Part shown: in pieces, positions 61,003 through 64,000 of the stretch
Position numbering within the stretch: position 1 is the first letter of the stretch
Layout: each line of letters begins with the position of its first letter
NCBI RefSeq assembly: GCF_008704495.1
Contig: NZ_CP023699.1
Span: 7,130,001-7,194,000 of the forward strand
Reading direction: 5' to 3'
Length of the DNA: 64,000 nucleotides
Source: Streptomyces kanamyceticus
Lineage (GTDB): Bacteria > Actinomycetota > Actinomycetes > Streptomycetales > Streptomycetaceae
Notes under the pieces: generated by a model
What the model was told of the DNA's origin: nothing
Databases searched by the model: none
What the model saw: the letters and a program-made list of their open reading frames with translations, nothing else
Position numbers and translations under genes: made by a program

Positions 61003-61884
61003 TCAGTGGACCGCGTGTTCCGGCGCCGGGAACGCCCCGCCCACCACGTCATCGGCGAACGCCTTGGCCGCGCCGGACATGACGGCCCGCAGATCGGCGT
61101 ACTGCTTGACGAAGCGCGGCATCTTGCCGCCGGTCAGGCCGAGCATGTCCGTCCAGACCAGGACCTGCGCGTCGCACCCGGCGCCCGCCCCGATCCCGAC
61201 GGTCGGGATGTTCAGGGAGCGGGTGACCTCGGCCGCCAGCTCCTCGGGGACGAGTTCGAGGACGACCGCGAACGCGCCCGCGTCCTGCGCCGCCTTGGCG
61301 TCGTGCAGGAGCCGGTGGGCGGCCTCGTCGCCGCGGCCCTGGACGCGGTAGCCCATGGTGTTCACGGACTGCGGGGTCAGGCCGAGGTGGGACATGACCG
61401 GGATGCCCGACTGGACCAGCAACTCGGTCTGCGCGAGGGAGCGTTCGCCGCCCTCCAGCTTCACCGCGCCGACGCCCGCCTCCTTGATGAGGCGGGTGGC
61501 CGAGCGGAGCGCCTGGACCGGTCCCTCCTGGTAGGAGCCGAACGGCAGGTCACCGACGATCAGGGCACGCGACGTGCCCCGTACGACGGCCGCCGACAGC
61601 ATGGTCATCTCGTCGAGGGTGACGGGCACGGTCGTCTCGTACCCGAGGTGGCAGTTGCCCGCCGAGTCGCCGACGAGCATGACGGGGATGCCCGCCTCGT
61701 CGAAGACGGACGCGGTCATCGCGTCGTAGGCGGTGAGCATGGGCCACTTCTCGCCCCGCTCCTTGGCGGCGGTGATGTCGCGCACAGTGATGCGCCGGGT
61801 GCCCTTGCCGCCGTACAGCGCCTTGCTGCTGTCGGGGCTCTGGGGGGCGTCGGCACTCTTCTGGGCAGCCGAAAGCTGCGTCAT
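61003..61884 (-). CDS. panB: 3-methyl-2-oxobutanoate hydroxymethyltransferase
   Basis: A 293-residue TIM-barrel enzyme making ketopantoate from ketoisovalerate and methylene-THF, the first step of pantothenate and CoA synthesis. Conserved stretches are MLTAYDAMTASVFDEAGIPV, VGDSAGNCHLGYETTVPVTL (Mg-binding Asp), GDLPFGSY, VKLEGG, HLGLTPQSVN and TVGIGAG. ATG at 61884 is chosen because GGAG lies 8 nt upstream; Met at 61905 is the alternative. It is monocistronic with a strong terminator. Confidence 0.96.
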   Translation of the reverse strand: MTQLSAAQKSADAPQSPDSSKALYGGKGTRRITVRDITAAKERGEKWPMLTAYDAMTASVFDEAGIPVMLVGDSAGNCHLGYETTVPVTLDEMTMLSAAVVRGTSRALIVGDLPFGSYQEGPVQALRSATRLIKEAGVGAVKLEGGERSLAQTELLVQSGIPVMSHLGLTPQSVNTMGYRVQGRGDEAAHRLLHDAKAAQDAGAFAVVLELVPEELAAEVTRSLNIPTVGIGAGAGCDAQVLVWTDMLGLTGGKMPRFVKQYADLRAVMSGAAKAFADDVVGGAFPAPEHAVH

Positions 61885-62053
61885 CGCAACGGCTCCTTCT
61901 GTCATCTCGAGGCGCCCTGACGGCGTCCCCGGATCCCCTCCATGGTGGCATCACGTGCCGCCCGGGGGCTAGTGGGTCCGCAGTGGACCGCGTCGGCGGG
62001 CCGGTCGGCCCCGCGAGTAAAGCCGTACCGCGCCACGGGTAAATTCTTTCCAA

Positions 62054-62072
62054 TACGAGACGGTCTCGTATC
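62054..62072. promoter_or_regulatory. Perfect 9-bp palindrome before the DHA2 pump
   Basis: ATACGAGAC-G-GTCTCGTAT lies 23 nt before the pump's ATG, overlapping its likely promoter. The half-site CGAGAC is shared with the operators at 32828-32899, but spacing is 1 instead of 5. A TetR gene follows the pump and is the likely binder. Confidence 0.7.
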
Positions 62073-62095
62073 GAAATGGTTCTAGGCTGAACGCC

Positions 62096-63691
62096 ATGTC
62101 AACTCCTGCCGTACCCGCCTCGCCCCGCATACCGGAAGCCGTGCACCGGCGCCGCTGGGCGATCCTCGGGGTGCTCATGCTCAGCCTGTTGATCGTGGTG
62201 CTCGACAACTCGATCCTGAACGTCGCCATCAAGACGATCTCGACCCCGGAGCCCACCGGCCTCGGCGCCACCCAGGGCGAGCTCGAGTGGGCCATCAACG
62301 CCTACACGCTCGTCTTCGCGGGCCTGCTGTTCACCGCGGGCCTGCTCGGCGACCGGCTCGGCCGCAAGAAGGTCCTGCTCGGCGGCCTCGTCGTCTTCGG
62401 TCTCGGCTCGGCGCTCGCCGCGGAGTCCGGCTCGCCCGTCCAGCTCATCGCGTTCCGCGCGCTGATGGGCCTCGGCGCGGCCTTCGTGATGCCCGCGACC
62501 CTCGCCGTCCTGATGAACGTCTTCGAGCGCGACGAGCAGCCCAAGGCCATCGGCATCTGGGCGGGCGGCGTCGGCCTCGCCATCGCGATCGGCCCGATCA
62601 CCGGCGGCGTGCTGCTGGACCACTTCTGGTGGGGCTCGGTCTTCTTCGTCAACGTGCCGATCGTGCTGATCGCGCTCGCCCTGATGGTCTGGCTGGTGCC
62701 CGACTCGCGCGACCCCAATCCGGGCCGGATCGACCTGGTCGGCGTCGCGCTCTCCGTCGTCGGCCTCGTCCTGCTCGTCTACGGCATCATCAAGGGCGGC
62801 CAGCTCGCCGACTTCACCGACCCGGCCGTCCTCGCCACCGTCGCCGCGGGCCTCGCCGTGCTCGTCGCCTTCGTCCTGTACGAGAAGCGCAGCGACCATC
62901 CGTCCATCGACATCTCGTACTTCAAGAACCGGGTCTTCTCCGCGGCGATCAGCGCCATAGCGCTGGTCTTCTTCGCCCTGATGGGCGTGACCTTCTTCTC
63001 GGTCTTCTACACCCAGAGCGTGCGCGGCTACTCGCCGCTGCAGACCGGCCTGCTGATGCTCCCGCTGGCCGCCGCCCAGCTCATCTTCGCGCCGCGCGCC
63101 CGCCTCGTGGTCGACCGCTTCGGCGTCCGCGCCGTGTGCACCGGCGGCCTGCTCCTCGTGGTGGCGACGCTGGTGGCCTTCACGAGCCTGGAGGCCGATA
63201 CGCCGATCTGGATCCTGGAGATCATCTTCTTCCTGATGGGCACCGGCATGGCGCACATCATGACGCCGACCAGCGTCGTGATCATGCAGGCCCTGCCGCG
63301 CGAGAAGGCGGGCTCCGCGTCCGCCCTCAGCAACACCTTCCGGCAGGTCGGCGGTGCCCTCGGCATCGCGGTGCTCGGCTCGGTGCTGTCCGCGGCGTAC
63401 CGCAGCGGCGTCGAGGACAAGCTGACCCTGCTGCCCGCGGGGGCGCGGCACTCGGCGGGCGAGTCGATCGAGGCGACGCTCGGCGTCGCCGCGAAGCTCG
63501 GCCCGCGCGGTGAGCCGCTGGTGAGCGCGGCCAACGACTCCTTCCTGCACGCCATGCACGTCACGGCGCTGTGCGGCGCCGGCGTCGCGCTGATCGGCTC
63601 GGTGATCGTCTTCCTGTTCCTGCCGGGACGTACGCCGAAGCCCGACGCGGCGGAGGAGAAGTCCGAGCCGGTGGGCGCTTCGGGGCACTGA
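62096..63691 (+). CDS. DHA2-family (EmrB/QacA-like) MFS drug pump
   Basis: A 531-residue, 14-TM proton-coupled multidrug exporter. Family marks are [17 protein letters not shown] in helix 1 (motif D1), [17 protein letters not shown] between helices 2-3, [19 protein letters not shown] and [20 protein letters not shown]. The substrate is unknown. A perfect palindrome in the promoter and the adjacent TetR gene suggest inducible repression. ATG at 62096 starts the fold. Confidence 0.94.
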   Translation: MSTPAVPASPRIPEAVHRRRWAILGVLMLSLLIVVLDNSILNVAIKTISTPEPTGLGATQGELEWAINAYTLVFAGLLFTAGLLGDRLGRKKVLLGGLVVFGLGSALAAESGSPVQLIAFRALMGLGAAFVMPATLAVLMNVFERDEQPKAIGIWAGGVGLAIAIGPITGGVLLDHFWWGSVFFVNVPIVLIALALMVWLVPDSRDPNPGRIDLVGVALSVVGLVLLVYGIIKGGQLADFTDPAVLATVAAGLAVLVAFVLYEKRSDHPSIDISYFKNRVFSAAISAIALVFFALMGVTFFSVFYTQSVRGYSPLQTGLLMLPLAAAQLIFAPRARLVVDRFGVRAVCTGGLLLVVATLVAFTSLEADTPIWILEIIFFLMGTGMAHIMTPTSVVIMQALPREKAGSASALSNTFRQVGGALGIAVLGSVLSAAYRSGVEDKLTLLPAGARHSAGESIEATLGVAAKLGPRGEPLVSAANDSFLHAMHVTALCGAGVALIGSVIVFLFLPGRTPKPDAAEEKSEPVGASGH

Positions 63692-63773
63692 GGGAGAGGG
63701 GGGACTCGGCCGGGCGCTCAAGGGGGCTGAGGGAGAATCGGCCCGGCCAGCCGCGCGACGAGACGGAGATGAC

Positions 63774-64000
63774 GTGGTCCACACCGCCAAGGGAACGCAC
63801 GCCGCAGGAAAGGGCGTGCCCGTCGCGCGGGGCGGCCGCGGCCGCCCCAGGAGCGAGGCCGTGGAGCAGGCGATCATCGAGGGCGTGGTGCGGCTCCTGG
63901 AGGACGGGGTGTCGCTCACGGAGCTGTCCATCGAGCGGATCGCCCGCACCGCGGGCGTCGGCAAGGCCACCATCTACCGGCGCTGGGACGGCAAGGAGGC
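63774..64000 (+). CDS. TetR-family regulator, N-terminal part (truncated by window edge)
   Basis: 75 codons are open to the right edge. After a basic Gly-rich start (GRGRPRSEAVEQAIIEG) comes the TetR helix-turn-helix: TELSIERIARTAGVGKATIY, then RRWDGKE. GTG at 63774 has GGAG 5 nt upstream. It follows the DHA2 pump by 82 nt on the same strand and probably represses it through the palindrome at 62054-62072. The ligand domain is outside the window. Confidence 0.88.
   Translation, partial: MVHTAKGTHAAGKGVPVARGGRGRPRSEAVEQAIIEGVVRLLEDGVSLTELSIERIARTAGVGKATIYRRWDGKE

Overview
The window is about 73% GC with very strong third-position GC bias and dense, often overlapping genes. It carries SARP/AfsR, LuxR and TetR regulators, Tat substrates, an LAxTG-anchored surface protein, a DUF6243-type peptide and DmdR1/IdeR-type iron boxes. 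Together these point to a Streptomyces chromosome. Gene content fits an arm-proximal or mixed core/accessory region. No tRNA, rRNA, insertion sequence, phage or CRISPR array was seen.

Region 1 (1-15.9 kb) is a compact hybrid PKS/NRPS gene cluster, probably continuing off the left edge. It holds a truncated atypical LuxR-type response regulator, a P450 and an O-methyltransferase as a coupled pair, a stand-alone LuxR helix-turn-helix protein, and a coupled MFS exporter-PKS-NRPS operon. The PKS is KS-AT-ACP with no reductive domains. The NRPS is aminotransferase-luciferase-like monooxygenase-C-A-PCP-C. A beta-ketoacyl intermediate passed to an aminotransferase and an alpha-hydroxylating monooxygenase would give a 3-amino-2-hydroxyacyl peptide, the warhead type of microginin, bestatin and amastatin. 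This is the most interesting system in the window.

Region 2 (16-36.8 kb) is mixed. It has secreted small proteins, an APH-like kinase, methyltransferases (including Rsm22), DoxX, PhzF, an SDR, a Tat-exported PhoD phosphatase, a Bcr/CflA transporter coupled to a serine hydrolase, a secreted glycoside hydrolase, a DDAH-like amidinohydrolase behind a strongly folded leader, a TetR gene with three operator-like palindromes, GDPD, a PrimPol-like protein and a lipoprotein.

Region 3 (36.8-47.4 kb) is an iron/heme acquisition island: efeO-efeB-efeU, a heme ABC transporter (binding protein-permease-ATPase), two HtaA-domain surface proteins and a heme oxygenase. Three iron-box-like sites lie in its promoter regions. 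Surface HtaA proteins would hand heme to the lipoprotein and ABC importer, and heme oxygenase would release the iron. EfeUOB would bring in ferrous iron or iron from heme.

Region 4 (47.5-64 kb) holds methionine aminopeptidase, an MFS exporter, a cytoplasmic-type sialidase, an F420:NADPH reductase-like enzyme, an M50 protease, a SARP/NB-ARC regulator, a DrrAB-type ABC exporter, panB and a DHA2 MFS pump next to a TetR gene cut by the right edge. Long repeats fill the 0.78 kb between the ABC exporter and panB.
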